Source: a virus. From it: DNA of 23,553 nucleotides. Shown here piece by piece: positions 1-8,329 of this stretch. The notes under the pieces were generated by a model that did not search any database, was not told the DNA's origin, and saw nothing but the letters and a program-made list of their open reading frames with translations. Within the stretch, counting starts at the first letter, position 1, and every line of letters starts with the position of its first letter. The position numbers and the translations under genes were made by a program. The stretch lies in the IMG/VR virus record IMGVR_UViG_3300037963_000712, positions 1 to 23,553 of that record; one strand, given 5' to 3'.

Positions 1-185
1 GTATTGAAATTAAAAGCCATACATACACCAAGTGCTTCATCATATTTAAAACCATACGCTTCACAAGTTTGTTTATTAGCTAATAAATCTGAATTTGTAC
101 CATCAGTAAAAAATACTTGTCCTGAAGGTGCTATATTTTCAGGTCTTAATGTATATCCATTTAATATTTGATTTGCTTTTGCCAT
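1..185 (-). CDS. Virion/tail-associated protein, 5' part only (runs off window)
   Basis: The minus-strand frame opens with ATG at 185-183 and stays open to the window edge for 61 codons, so the C-terminus is missing. Its ATG shares one base with the TAA of the preceding 922-residue tail gene (TAATG), which implies translational coupling. The visible part begins MAKANQILNGYTLRPENIAP and includes a two-Cys stretch around residues 42-57 (TCEAYGFKYDEALGVC). I do not recognise the family. Its position directly after two large tail genes suggests a tail-tip or fibre-related protein, which is inference only. Confidence 0.6.
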   Translation of the reverse strand, partial: MAKANQILNGYTLRPENIAPSGQVFFTDGTNSDLLANKQTCEAYGFKYDEALGVCMAFNFN

Positions 186-2953
186 TAGTTAAGTAATATA
201 AATTCAACAGTTGATAATGCGTTTGGTTTATAGTCTATTTTATTTACTCTAAATTGTCTATTTTTTATAGTAACAATATCATAAAATTTAAAAGTGTTTA
301 TATCTGCTGGTGTTAAATTAACTTTAGCAGTCATAATTCTAGTATTAGGATTGTACAAGTGTTCATAATAAGGCGCATAATATGTACTAAACAAATTATC
401 AGTAGGACTAAAACCTATAAGTAATTGACAAATACCAAAATTTATATCTGTATCATTACTATTAGATGTTACTGTATCTGTATGCGACATTAATAAATAT
501 GTAGTTCTTGCACTACCCTCTAATTCATAATCTTGCGATTTAACACCATTATCTATTAATATTCGTGGCATATTCTCAAAACCTTCAAAACCTTCTTCTC
601 TATTACCTGAATATATTACAGGTGCATAAAAATTAGGAAAATTACTTTGTATAGGTTTTATTACAGTTGCTGCAAAACTTTCAGCTACTATTTCTTCTTC
701 ACCTGATAATAGTGTATAATCACCTTGTATAAATGTTTGACTACCATATAAAAAACCACTAGATGAATTTTTATATTTATTAAATGCAAAATCATCATCA
801 TCTTCTGCATACTTAAATATAGTTTTTCTTACTAATTCTAATGGTTTTAAGTTTGTATCTTTTATATCTAATTTATAAGTCCAATCTAATTGACTTGGTG
901 TAACAACAGTAGGGTTAAAGCCAAATATATCTTCATAAGGTTCAATAAGTATATTATTAGGATTATCAGGATCGGCAATAGTAACTAAATTAAACATAGT
1001 CATTACACTTTTGAAAAAATCCCATTGTCCTAAATCACCACGTAAAGTATTTAATAATATTCCTGATGTTAAATTTGTTGAAACAATAGAACTAAAATAT
1101 TGTACATAAGTTCCTTGATTAAATGAAAATATTTCACCTTGTCTTATTTTATTAGATACATCTGATTTAAATTGTATTTCTATTAGTTCTGTATTGTTTA
1201 AGTTTACTTGTATTTGTCCTTGCCAAAGAAATTGTGGTGGATTAGGTACACCTGAAAATGCAGGTATTGATATTACACCTGAATAAGCTACTTGTGAACC
1301 TGCTGCTAATATTTGTGCTTCTAATAATCTTGAACTTGATGTATCAGTATTTTCAAAATATATACTATAATTAAGTGTTACAAAATTACTATTTACGTTA
1401 GATATGTATTGATGTGTTGCAGTATCATATAAAGCAGGTAAATTACCAACTAAAGGTAAACTATATAATTCTATATTACTATAACTTGTAGTTGCAAAAT
1501 TTGATACAGGTGATGCTGGATTTTCAGGAAAGCTACCTGCACCACTTGCAGTTGCATTTGTAACATTTGTAGGTGCATTTCCATTACCCCAATTAAAGTC
1601 CATAAATAAACTACCAAAAAATGAACTATCTATAAATGCACTTGTATAATCATAACCTGCTTCACTAATTATGTTTCTTATTATATATTGTAATTTTATA
1701 AATGGTCTATATACGTTTGATATGTGGTCTATAACAGGTTTACTTCCTGTACAATCAATGTTACCAGTCCAATCTACAAAAGGATATTTTAATACATCAG
1801 TTGTTGTATCACCTGATGAACCTGCAAAAGAACCTGAACCTAAAGCAAAATCTAATACTAACCCACCTGTAAAACTTGCTTCTACATTTGTATAATTATA
1901 TTGATGATCTAATTCTGTAAATACATTTGTTAAATCTCTAAATGTTTTAGTTTTTAATACATCTGCTAATGCTACTGTTTCAGAATATAGATTTACATTG
2001 TAACTTATTTCATTGTCTTTTTCTACTATCTCTATTAATCGTAAAGAACCTTCAAATATAAGTACACCATTTTCTTTTAAAGCTGCTTTAGTTTGTACAT
2101 AAGGGTTAAAATCATAAACATTAGATATGCTTTTTGTAATCTCAAATATATGTGTAAAAATTCTGTTGTTTCTTTTGGTATTAGGTAAATCAAAATCTTT
2201 AGAATAGCTTTGTGTTTTTTCTGCAACATTAGTAAAATCATCAACACTTAATGTTAATGGTATATCTTGTTCTTGGTATAAATCACAAATAACTTGTCCA
2301 TCTGATAAATCAGTAGGTGTTAATGGTACTGATGTAGGACTTTCGCTTATTGATATGCTTTTTACTACAAAATTTGCATTTATATTATCTAAATATGCTA
2401 TTATTAATTGCATATTTGTTGCAGTTGCAGTAAAATCTTGAATTGATATACCACTAGCTGAAGGTGTTAAGACAAAAGGAGATGTTCCACCATAATTACC
2501 TACATAATTATTTGTTCCTGAACCTGTACCACCAATTACAAAACTTCCTGCTGGTGTATATCCTGTATGGTCTATTGTAATTCTATAAAGTTGTCCTATT
2601 GTCAAATTAGTGAGCATTTGACCTACTCCACAAATACTAATTCTAGTAGGACTAGGTGTTGCTGATGAATAAAAAGTTATTTGACCATTACCTAATAATG
2701 GTTGATTTGTTTGATTGTTATGTCCAGCTGATGTTGTTGCAAAACCTACCCAATTACCTGAATTAAATAAAGCACTTGCAGCTACTGTAACAGCGTAAGT
2801 ATATGATGTAGATGAAGCACTACCATTAACATCTTGATAAGCAGTCAAAGGACTACTAAATTGGTAATTACTTATATATTCAGTAAATACAGGTACATTA
2901 TTATAAGAATAACCATTTGTATTTTGTGGATATAATATTAATTGTGTACTCAT
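185..2953 (-). CDS. Large tail-associated structural protein (922 aa), tail tip/baseplate candidate
   Basis: This is the longest gene in the window and starts with ATG overlapping the preceding stop (TAATG). Residues 1-210 are Ser/Thr/Gly/Asn-rich and beta-like, including a stretch around 118-140 (TIGQLYRITIDHTGY) reminiscent of carbohydrate-binding beta-sandwich repeats. From about residue 220 the sequence changes to a more compact part (DIPLTLSVDDFTNVAEKTQS, then KDFDLPNTKRNNRIF) of a type I associate with tail proteins of Bacteroidota phages. The C-terminal 200 residues are again ordered and end ...RVNKIDYKPNALSTVEFILLN. No signal peptide or transmembrane helix is visible. The tail role rests on size, composition and neighbours. 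A receptor-binding role for the N-terminus is possible but not shown. Confidence 0.6.
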   Translation of the reverse strand: MSTQLILYPQNTNGYSYNNVPVFTEYISNYQFSSPLTAYQDVNGSASSTSYTYAVTVAASALFNSGNWVGFATTSAGHNNQTNQPLLGNGQITFYSSATPSPTRISICGVGQMLTNLTIGQLYRITIDHTGYTPAGSFVIGGTGSGTNNYVGNYGGTSPFVLTPSASGISIQDFTATATNMQLIIAYLDNINANFVVKSISISESPTSVPLTPTDLSDGQVICDLYQEQDIPLTLSVDDFTNVAEKTQSYSKDFDLPNTKRNNRIFTHIFEITKSISNVYDFNPYVQTKAALKENGVLIFEGSLRLIEIVEKDNEISYNVNLYSETVALADVLKTKTFRDLTNVFTELDHQYNYTNVEASFTGGLVLDFALGSGSFAGSSGDTTTDVLKYPFVDWTGNIDCTGSKPVIDHISNVYRPFIKLQYIIRNIISEAGYDYTSAFIDSSFFGSLFMDFNWGNGNAPTNVTNATASGAGSFPENPASPVSNFATTSYSNIELYSLPLVGNLPALYDTATHQYISNVNSNFVTLNYSIYFENTDTSSSRLLEAQILAAGSQVAYSGVISIPAFSGVPNPPQFLWQGQIQVNLNNTELIEIQFKSDVSNKIRQGEIFSFNQGTYVQYFSSIVSTNLTSGILLNTLRGDLGQWDFFKSVMTMFNLVTIADPDNPNNILIEPYEDIFGFNPTVVTPSQLDWTYKLDIKDTNLKPLELVRKTIFKYAEDDDDFAFNKYKNSSSGFLYGSQTFIQGDYTLLSGEEEIVAESFAATVIKPIQSNFPNFYAPVIYSGNREEGFEGFENMPRILIDNGVKSQDYELEGSARTTYLLMSHTDTVTSNSNDTDINFGICQLLIGFSPTDNLFSTYYAPYYEHLYNPNTRIMTAKVNLTPADINTFKFYDIVTIKNRQFRVNKIDYKPNALSTVEFILLN

Positions 2954-4425
2954 TATCCTACTTGTAATCTATTAGTTTTGTTTCTTTCTATCTCTATTGT
3001 ATATTGTATTAACTTATCATTTGCTCTTGTTTTTCTTGTATAGCTAGAACTTGTTACTAATACAGGTTCTACATATTTGTTTATTTTTGATGTAGTACCT
3101 GATCCTGTATCGTTAGCATCAAAATCTTTAATTATATATACTTCAGGACTTGTAAATAATTGTTCTAACCAAATGCTATCTAAATCACCTAGAAAATCAG
3201 TATTAAGTTGTAATCTTTCTTTTGCATTAACTCTAAAATTTTTCATACCGCCCTTATAAGAATAAGGTTTGTATGTAACTTCATTCCAAGTACCACCTAA
3301 TTGTGTATATGTAGTTTTATTAGTTGTTACACTTCTTGTGTTTTTCATAGTAAATGTGAAGTAATCCCATGCACCATGTTTATTTAACCATGCTAATCTT
3401 GTAGTTTCATATCCAAAGCTACTATCACATATTATATTAACTGTATATAGTTGTGTAACTGCATTATTGTTACTATCAAATGCTTGTAAAGTATAATAAG
3501 ATATTTGTGCTAAATTACTTTGAAAAGCTGTATTCCAACCTCTTAGATTTGCAGGATAAGCACCAAAAAATACTAATTTAGTATCTGCAAATTGTGTGCC
3601 TAAATTACCTGTACCACCCTCATCACCTACTGCATTATTAATGTTTTGGTCAATACCTAGTTGTGAACCTGTACTATCATACATTTTTAGTATTACTTTT
3701 TCTACTAAATTATTGGCTGCTGGTAAACCACTTGGTGATGTTTCAAAACTATATGATGCTGGATTAAGTTGATTAAACATAGCAAATGTACCATAATCTA
3801 CTGTTCTTGCATTTAGTGTTGTAGGACAATCAGTTAAGAATTTAGATGTATTAGAATTAGGTATATATTTAAAATTATCTAAATCATATCCAAAATTATT
3901 AGTTAATGCACCTGTTTGTAATTCATCAGTAGGAAATAAAACACCATTGTATATTAAATATTGATTTTCCCAAACTAATTGTCCACTATCTATTATAGTG
4001 TTTGTTGTTGTATCTAAATATTCTACATAAAAATATACTGCTAAAAATTTAGTAGAATTTACACCTAAACTAAATCTATCTTGTATATGTATTGGAAATT
4101 TATTATATGTTCCTAATTGATTACCTTTAAATGATGAACTTGTAGCTAAACCTATATTTTGTTCTGTTGCTAAATTATCAGAACTTACATAGCTTTCTAC
4201 TATTGGTCTTAAATCAAATATACCTGAACCAGCATTATTAGGTGTTGTTTTTAATGTAGCTGCTAATGGTGATATTGTACCTGCATCATCATATAATACT
4301 ACTTCTGCTTTGTATTTAACTCTTGTTTGCGCTGCTACTATAACAGGATCACTAACTGCAAATATTATTTTTTGTCCTGCTGATAATAATTTATATAATG
4401 GTTTTTGTACTATTGTTAATGCCAT
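2953..4425 (-). CDS. Tail structural protein (490 aa), function not assigned
   Basis: ATG start two bases after the stop of the upstream gp10-like gene. Its stop overlaps the start of the 922-residue gene by one base. The protein opens MALTIVQKPLYKLLSAGQKI and is rich in beta-forming and Asn/Thr residues, with no membrane helix. Residues 70-80 (IFDLRPIVESYV) look like a short helical motif between two beta-rich parts. Co-transcription with neck-like and tail genes and the matching composition suggest a virion component, perhaps of the tail tip. I cannot name a domain, so the structural call is inference from context and composition. Confidence 0.5.
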   Translation of the reverse strand: MALTIVQKPLYKLLSAGQKIIFAVSDPVIVAAQTRVKYKAEVVLYDDAGTISPLAATLKTTPNNAGSGIFDLRPIVESYVSSDNLATEQNIGLATSSSFKGNQLGTYNKFPIHIQDRFSLGVNSTKFLAVYFYVEYLDTTTNTIIDSGQLVWENQYLIYNGVLFPTDELQTGALTNNFGYDLDNFKYIPNSNTSKFLTDCPTTLNARTVDYGTFAMFNQLNPASYSFETSPSGLPAANNLVEKVILKMYDSTGSQLGIDQNINNAVGDEGGTGNLGTQFADTKLVFFGAYPANLRGWNTAFQSNLAQISYYTLQAFDSNNNAVTQLYTVNIICDSSFGYETTRLAWLNKHGAWDYFTFTMKNTRSVTTNKTTYTQLGGTWNEVTYKPYSYKGGMKNFRVNAKERLQLNTDFLGDLDSIWLEQLFTSPEVYIIKDFDANDTGSGTTSKINKYVEPVLVTSSSYTRKTRANDKLIQYTIEIERNKTNRLQVG

Positions 4426-4427
4426 AT

Positions 4428-4976
4428 TTATACTGTTGTTTTATACATATTTGAAAATGCAGTTGTAACATCTTCTTTAATTGCACCTAAAAGACCTACT
4501 CCAAATCTATCTAAACCTAATCCTAATGGTCTTTGAAAAAAACTTGTGCTTTTAATTCCATCTCTTTTTATTTTACTTGCTATTAGATATGCTAAAGATT
4601 TATTACTAATAAACCTACCTGTTTTTTTATCTCTACCTTTTATTCTTCTTGCACTAATCCATTTTGCTAATATACTTGTAGGTGGCATTTTATTTGTGTA
4701 TTTAAAAGGACTTTCTACCTTTCTACCATCATACGTTGTAAAGTTTTGTATTTTCTTATTACCACTTACACCTTTATCTACAAACGTACCATAATTTAAC
4801 ATATAAAACTCTACATCATAACTACTACCTTGTTGTTTTAGTTTAAACTTAATAGAATTGTATAAATCTTTAGATACGTTTTTTCTAGCTTTAGTTAAAT
4901 TTGTTCGTGCTTGTTTTACTACATATTTACCAAAACTTTCTAAATATCTTTCTATATTATCAAAAGATTGTGCCAT
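4428..4976 (-). CDS. HK97 gp10-like neck / head-tail joining protein
   Basis: A basic protein of 182 residues. The layout fits the HK97-gp10-like/tail-completion family: an N-terminal helix rich in Lys and Arg (ARTNLTKARKNVSKDLYNSI, about residues 24-43), a beta strand with Y-x-V-x-F (YDVEFYML), then the typical 'G..vdkG' turn (NYGTFVDKG, about 61-69) and a C-terminal K-S-L-A-x-L-I-A-x-K-I helix before TSFF. Proteins of this family sit at the head-tail interface and help attach or complete the tail. The start overlaps the previous stop by one base (TAATG). The family assignment is by motif memory, without an alignment. Confidence 0.6.
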   Translation of the reverse strand: MAQSFDNIERYLESFGKYVVKQARTNLTKARKNVSKDLYNSIKFKLKQQGSSYDVEFYMLNYGTFVDKGVSGNKKIQNFTTYDGRKVESPFKYTNKMPPTSILAKWISARRIKGRDKKTGRFISNKSLAYLIASKIKRDGIKSTSFFQRPLGLGLDRFGVGLLGAIKEDVTTAFSNMYKTTV

Positions 4977-5425
4977 TAAACAAGTCCTGCAAATATTTCT
5001 ACTTGTACATCTGTTGATGCTGCTGGTCTTACTTGTACACTTGTTATATCTTCTAATGTACCAAATGCAGGTGATGTATCAGTTTCACCTATTGCAACTT
5101 CTTCACCTTGAAATAATATGTGTGATGCACCTGCTCTTACTGTTACTTGATAATTAGTATTTGTAGTTATAAATGCTAATTTTATATCTTGATCTGCACT
5201 TAGATTTGTTACTCTAAGATATTTACAGTTTTCTACATCTAATGCACCTGCTGATGAATGAGGTGTTGAACCAAATACTGCAATAGTTGTTGTATTAGAA
5301 TGCGCACAAGTTAATATACGTTCAAATACATCTACTATACCTGTTGTAGTTATAGTGTTTGTAGTACCTCTTACTGCACCATTTAATGTTACATTTTCAG
5401 TTAATGTTGTTGTTAAGTCTGCCAT
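4976..5425 (-). CDS. Small beta-rich virion protein candidate (149 aa)
   Basis: This protein of 149 residues is dominated by Thr, Val, Ala and Ser and starts MADLTTTLTENVTLNGAVRG. It looks almost entirely beta, with no helix-rich stretch, signal peptide or membrane segment. Residues 85-110 (DIKLAFITTNTNYQVTV, then a Gly-Ala turn and HILFQGEE) look like paired strands as in small phage decoration or tail-tip proteins. It lies between the 118-residue gene and the gp10-like gene in one tight operon. I do not recognise the family. A structural role is inferred from composition and neighbours. Confidence 0.5.
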   Translation of the reverse strand: MADLTTTLTENVTLNGAVRGTTNTITTTGIVDVFERILTCAHSNTTTIAVFGSTPHSSAGALDVENCKYLRVTNLSADQDIKLAFITTNTNYQVTVRAGASHILFQGEEVAIGETDTSPAFGTLEDITSVQVRPAASTDVQVEIFAGLV

Positions 5426-5428
5426 AAT

Positions 5429-5785
5429 TTATTTTTTTTCTTTATCTATTTGTTTTAATTTACTAATTGCCCAATTAATACCACTAGAACCACCCCAAGC
5501 ATCCCACATTAAACCACCACATCCTTCACTATAAGGTACATCTTTATTTTGTTGATGTCTTTTAAATGAAGCCATACGTGCTATTGTATCTCTACTTATT
5601 GGTTTTCTATCTGCTAATTGTGCTGATCTTGTCCAGCCTACTCTTGTACCACAATCACTACCATTTTCTTCCTTCCATTTTCTTGCACGTTTAGCATTGT
5701 TAGTTGCTGCTTGTGGATAATCTGTATAGCTTTTTAACTCTATACTTATTGCTTCTAATTTTTCTAATAGTTCATTATAATCCAT
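5429..5785 (-). CDS. Stand-alone conserved phage domain (YPxAA..NAKRARKWK..TRVGWTRA)
   Basis: A protein of 118 residues. An N-terminal helix is followed from residue 22 by a distinctive block: YPQAATNNAKRARKWKEENG, then CGTRVGWTRSAQLADRKPIS, then RDTIARMASFKRHQ, and near the end GGLMWDAWGGSSGINWAISK. I have seen this arrangement (helix, 'G..vG..RA..L', 'iS..Ti.RM.sF..H', 'W..WGG..G..Wa') in many phage proteins, often attached to head-maturation or portal-linked polypeptides. I know of no firm biochemical function. Here it is an independent cistron among neck and tail genes, which is unusual. The pattern is strong; the role is unknown. Confidence 0.6.
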   Translation of the reverse strand: MDYNELLEKLEAISIELKSYTDYPQAATNNAKRARKWKEENGSDCGTRVGWTRSAQLADRKPISRDTIARMASFKRHQQNKDVPYSEGCGGLMWDAWGGSSGINWAISKLKQIDKEKK

Positions 5786-5843
5786 AAGTTATTTTTGGTG
5801 GTATTAGTTGTATTGTTAATTTGCCTATTTTAAATTTTATCAT
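5775..5843 (-). CDS. Possible 22-residue ORF bridging two tail genes
   Basis: ATG at 5843-5841 overlaps the TGA of the upstream 163-residue gene (ATGA). The frame reads MIKFKIGKLTIQLIPPKITY plus GL, then stops 11 bases inside the next gene. It fills almost all of the only gap in this stretch and uses codons typical of the window. It could be a real peptide, or simply a coupling leader that carries ribosomes to the next start. Confidence 0.35.
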   Translation of the reverse strand: MIKFKIGKLTIQLIPPKITYGL

Positions 5844-6331
5844 TTTCCTATAAATGTATCAGTCATTGGTATATCACAAGTTTGGAAGCTATTTTGTACT
5901 GTTATACCTAAATTAAATACCCATCCTGTTACTGATTGATCAAATCGTTCTTTAAATGGTTCTAACGTATAATCACCTTCTGCAAAATATACAGGTGCAT
6001 TAATATCTAATGCTAATTGTGCTTGCCATTTAGAATTACTTAATATACCTATAATATCTATACATATTTGTAATACATCACTATATACTTCTTGTTCATT
6101 ACTACCATCAGGTTCTACTAAGTCCATTATAAACACTTGAAAGTTATATACTAATTCAGTTCTTCTTGTTGTTACATTTACAGGGTTTAGGTGCATTAAT
6201 GGATATAGTGTATTCTTTTCTAAATCTATATCAAATATATCACCTACTGTTGTTGTGCTTATTTGTAAATGATTTGTACCTAAATTTTTTAGTGTATCTA
6301 TTACGTTGTTATACGTTTTATTATTGACCAT
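5840..6331 (-). CDS. Neck/tail-terminator-like phage protein (163 aa)
   Basis: A protein of 163 residues starting MVNNKTYNNVIDTLKNLGTN. The pattern is an N-terminal helix, then DIFDIDLEKNTLYPLMHLNP (about 31-50), then a strand-rich part with YNFQVFIMDLVEP (about 62-74) and a helix QEVYSDVLQICIDIIGIL (about 80-97). An alpha/beta protein of about 160 residues just before a gp10-like protein is what one expects of a tail-terminator or head-closure protein. It belongs to a type I remember from Bacteroidota phages but cannot name. Its start overlaps the end of the -1 frame extension of the upstream chaperone-like gene by 11 bases. Confidence 0.5.
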   Translation of the reverse strand: MVNNKTYNNVIDTLKNLGTNHLQISTTTVGDIFDIDLEKNTLYPLMHLNPVNVTTRRTELVYNFQVFIMDLVEPDGSNEQEVYSDVLQICIDIIGILSNSKWQAQLALDINAPVYFAEGDYTLEPFKERFDQSVTGWVFNLGITVQNSFQTCDIPMTDTFIGK

Positions 6332-6575
6332 TTATTTTTACTTTTGTTGTACTTTCTAAATCTGTTTCATAACTAAGCCAAGTAAATGCTTCTAATAAAT
6401 TTAGTTTAGTTATTGTTTCTAATTTACTTATATCTCCATTACACAATCTATACATTATGCCAAAGTAACCCCATTTTTCTGCAAAACTTTGTCCTTTATC
6501 TCTTTCTCCATTTGTGTCATAGCTTGCGTTAAATATAATGGCAAAATCTTTAGTAATTCGCTTCCTAAATGATAA
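6321..6575 (-). CDS. -1 frame extension of the tail-chaperone-like gene (GT-type product)
   Basis: Starting right after a phased T TTT TTT heptamer in the 213-residue gene, the -1 frame stays open for 84 codons and stops at 6321-6323, past the frame-0 stop at 6455. It includes FAEKWGYFGIMYRLCNGDIS and LNLLEAFTWLSYETDL, which read like a real folded domain. With residues 1-174 of frame 0 it would give a 258-residue fusion. By my hand count, G or C at codon position 3 is about 10 of 41 in the -1 frame versus 14 of 39 in frame 0 over the overlap, so the -1 frame looks at least as coding. This matches the G/GT arrangement of tail assembly chaperones. An alternative start is the ATG at 6455 (TAATG with the frame-0 stop), giving 44 residues. 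Confidence 0.6.
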   Translation of the reverse strand, partial: LSFRKRITKDFAIIFNASYDTNGERDKGQSFAEKWGYFGIMYRLCNGDISKLETITKLNLLEAFTWLSYETDLESTTKVKINGQ

Positions 6576-7096
6576 AAAAAAACCATAGCACCTTGTACAT
6601 CTTCTGCTTTCATCTTCTTAAACAATTCTGCCCTGACATCAATATTACCACTATATGCTTCAATACTATACTTATCATTTCTTTGTTCTACTATTGGTCT
6701 ATATAAAACTGCCATAATTTGTGGCATAAATTTCTCTACACCTAATTTTATGTAATGTTCTATATCTGCCCATTCACCTAATGTTATATCTTCTAAATTA
6801 GGATGAAAACCAAACTTTTGATCCTCTACCTTAATTATTCTTCTTAACTTGCTTTTAGATAGTTTTTGTAATTCGCTTAGTTTTGTAAGTATTAATGCAA
6901 CATCTTGTATTCCTAACTCATTTATTAACTTTTTAGGTATATCTGATAATGCACTTATTGTTTCTAATGCTTCTTTACTTCTACTACCTTTATGTAAATT
7001 TACTAACTTAACCCATTTTTCAACTGTAACATCTGACCAGCTTTTTATTAAGTTAAAGGTTTTTACCTTACCTTTTTTCCTAACATTTATTTTCAT
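6455..7096 (-). CDS. Tail assembly chaperone-like protein (G-type product)
   Basis: A mostly helical, Lys/Leu-rich protein of 213 residues starting MKINVRKKGKVKTFNLIKSW. It contains a W-x-D-V-T-V-E-K-W-V motif early on and DITLGEWADIEHYIKLGVEK in the middle (about 103-122), a layout I associate with tail assembly chaperone or related helical assembly proteins of Bacteroidota phages. Towards the end, AMVFFYHLG (about 170-178) is encoded across a run of nine T residues that allows -1 slippage. Such chaperones coat the tape-measure protein during tail assembly and are absent from virions. No tape-measure gene is visible in this window, so the name remains provisional. Confidence 0.5.
   Translation of the reverse strand: MKINVRKKGKVKTFNLIKSWSDVTVEKWVKLVNLHKGSRSKEALETISALSDIPKKLINELGIQDVALILTKLSELQKLSKSKLRRIIKVEDQKFGFHPNLEDITLGEWADIEHYIKLGVEKFMPQIMAVLYRPIVEQRNDKYSIEAYSGNIDVRAELFKKMKAEDVQGAMVFFYHLGSELLKILPLYLTQAMTQMEKEIKDKVLQKNGVTLA
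6575..6581 (-). promoter_or_regulatory. Probable -1 programmed frameshift site, T TTT TTT
   Basis: On the coding strand the frame-0 codons are GTT TTT TTT TAT. The heptamer T TTT TTT is therefore exactly phased as X XXY YYZ, the canonical -1 slippery form. It lies inside a run of nine T residues (6574-6582). The -1 frame after it is open for 84 codons and the frame-0 stop is 40 codons away. I did not find an obvious stem-loop directly downstream by eye. Confidence 0.55.
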
Positions 7097-7126
7097 AATT
7101 ATATATAGAAAAAATTAATATTTAGT

Positions 7127-8329
7127 TTACTGTACAAAATACTTACCATAATTAGGATTATCTAAATGGTAAATTACGTTGTATCTTATAGCATCAATAG
7201 CATGATTGTAAGCATCTACATATAGTTTAGAACCTTTATCTGCATATACATAGTTGTTAAGTTCTTTTGCAATATTAGTTGCTTCAGGGCATACAACTAA
7301 TTCATAATCTTGCATTCTAGTTATACCACTTTCTATTGTACCTTTTTTTACAGGTTTTATATTTACTCCTAAGTGTTTTAAATCTTCTATTAATCTAGGT
7401 TCTGCGCTATCAGCTATAATAAGTTTATTATCTACTTTATCTAATACTATCTTAGCCAATTCATGTGACTTTAAACCATTCTTGTATATATGTTCTTTAA
7501 CATACATTTTCTTTTTCTTTTTATCAATAGCTACTTCTATTAAACTATCAGGATCAACACTAAATCCAAAGTCCATACCACAAGATGTTTGTAATCCATC
7601 AGGATTAAATTGTCCTATTGTCCAATTATCAAACACTACACCTTCTGCTTTATCAAGCCAACCACCAAGTATTTTGTGTTTATACTTTTTTATATTACGT
7701 TCTTTTATAGTCTTAATACGCTCTAGGAAGCTCTTAGAGAGGTTTTCTTTATTGTCTAGGTATGTACTATGGATATAACATACATTGTCTTTAACGCCAT
7801 TAAAACCAGCTTCTACACCTTTATCTTGAAAAAATCTATTGTATATCCAATGTTCTTTAGTAACAGGATTAAGTATTAGTATAATTCTATTTTGCACATT
7901 TTTCTCTCTAATACTTAAATCAATAGTATCAAATATATCTTCATCAATTAGTTCTTCTGCTTCATCTAATACCCAACAAGATATTCCTTGTAATGATTTT
8001 AAACTTGCAGTTTGGTTACCTGCTGATGTTTTAATACCTCTAAATAGTATATCAGATTTATTACTTAGATTTAATACTTCTGCTTTGTTTATACTAAATA
8101 TATTTTCAAAACCTAGTAATGTTATTTTTTCTAAAAATTCAGGTATAATAGATAAATGTGCTGATACCATTGTATATCTTGTAAACAATACCCTAATGTT
8201 TTTACTCATTGTGAGTAATGTTAGAAATACTGTTACTGCAAATGATTTACCTGATCCTCTACCACCTGTTATTATATAATAACGTGCATCAGAATTAAAT
8301 AGTAATTTATATTTATTGTTTAGTTTCAG
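7127..8329 (-). CDS. terL: Terminase large subunit (DNA-packaging ATPase/nuclease), non-ATG start
   Basis: Packaging motor protein of the Terminase_3 (PBSX-like) type. From the first in-frame ATG (8209) the protein would lack Walker A, yet the frame stays open upstream and encodes IITGGRGSGKSFAV. The only plausible initiator before the in-frame TAG at 8335-8333 is CTG at 8329-8327, giving 400 residues, the normal family length. In that numbering Walker A is at 22-29, Walker B is WVLDEAEEL with the catalytic Glu, and the coupling region is ILNP. The C-terminal RNase H-like nuclease carries acidic residues in CGMDFGFSVDPDS, LIIADSAEPR and YNHAIDAIRY. The CTG lies 17 bases inside the end of terS. 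A +1 frameshift from terS near CAA TAA, or a sequence error, are alternatives to a CTG start. Confidence 0.85.
   Translation of the reverse strand: MKLNNKYKLLFNSDARYYIITGGRGSGKSFAVTVFLTLLTMSKNIRVLFTRYTMVSAHLSIIPEFLEKITLLGFENIFSINKAEVLNLSNKSDILFRGIKTSAGNQTASLKSLQGISCWVLDEAEELIDEDIFDTIDLSIREKNVQNRIILILNPVTKEHWIYNRFFQDKGVEAGFNGVKDNVCYIHSTYLDNKENLSKSFLERIKTIKERNIKKYKHKILGGWLDKAEGVVFDNWTIGQFNPDGLQTSCGMDFGFSVDPDSLIEVAIDKKKKKMYVKEHIYKNGLKSHELAKIVLDKVDNKLIIADSAEPRLIEDLKHLGVNIKPVKKGTIESGITRMQDYELVVCPEATNIAKELNNYVYADKGSKLYVDAYNHAIDAIRYNVIYHLDNPNYGKYFVQ

Noticed and set aside
1671-1895. Plus-strand open frames inside the tail genes (also at 4546, 4858, 7839 and 19052).
   Set aside because: They are reverse-strand shadows of conserved minus-strand genes, with low-complexity Leu-rich or Ser-rich translations and no promoters.
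6574-6582. The nine-T run as a pure sequencing error.
   Set aside because: Frame 0 continues sensibly beyond it (YHLGSELL), so both frames are intact, which is what slippage predicts. An error remains possible.
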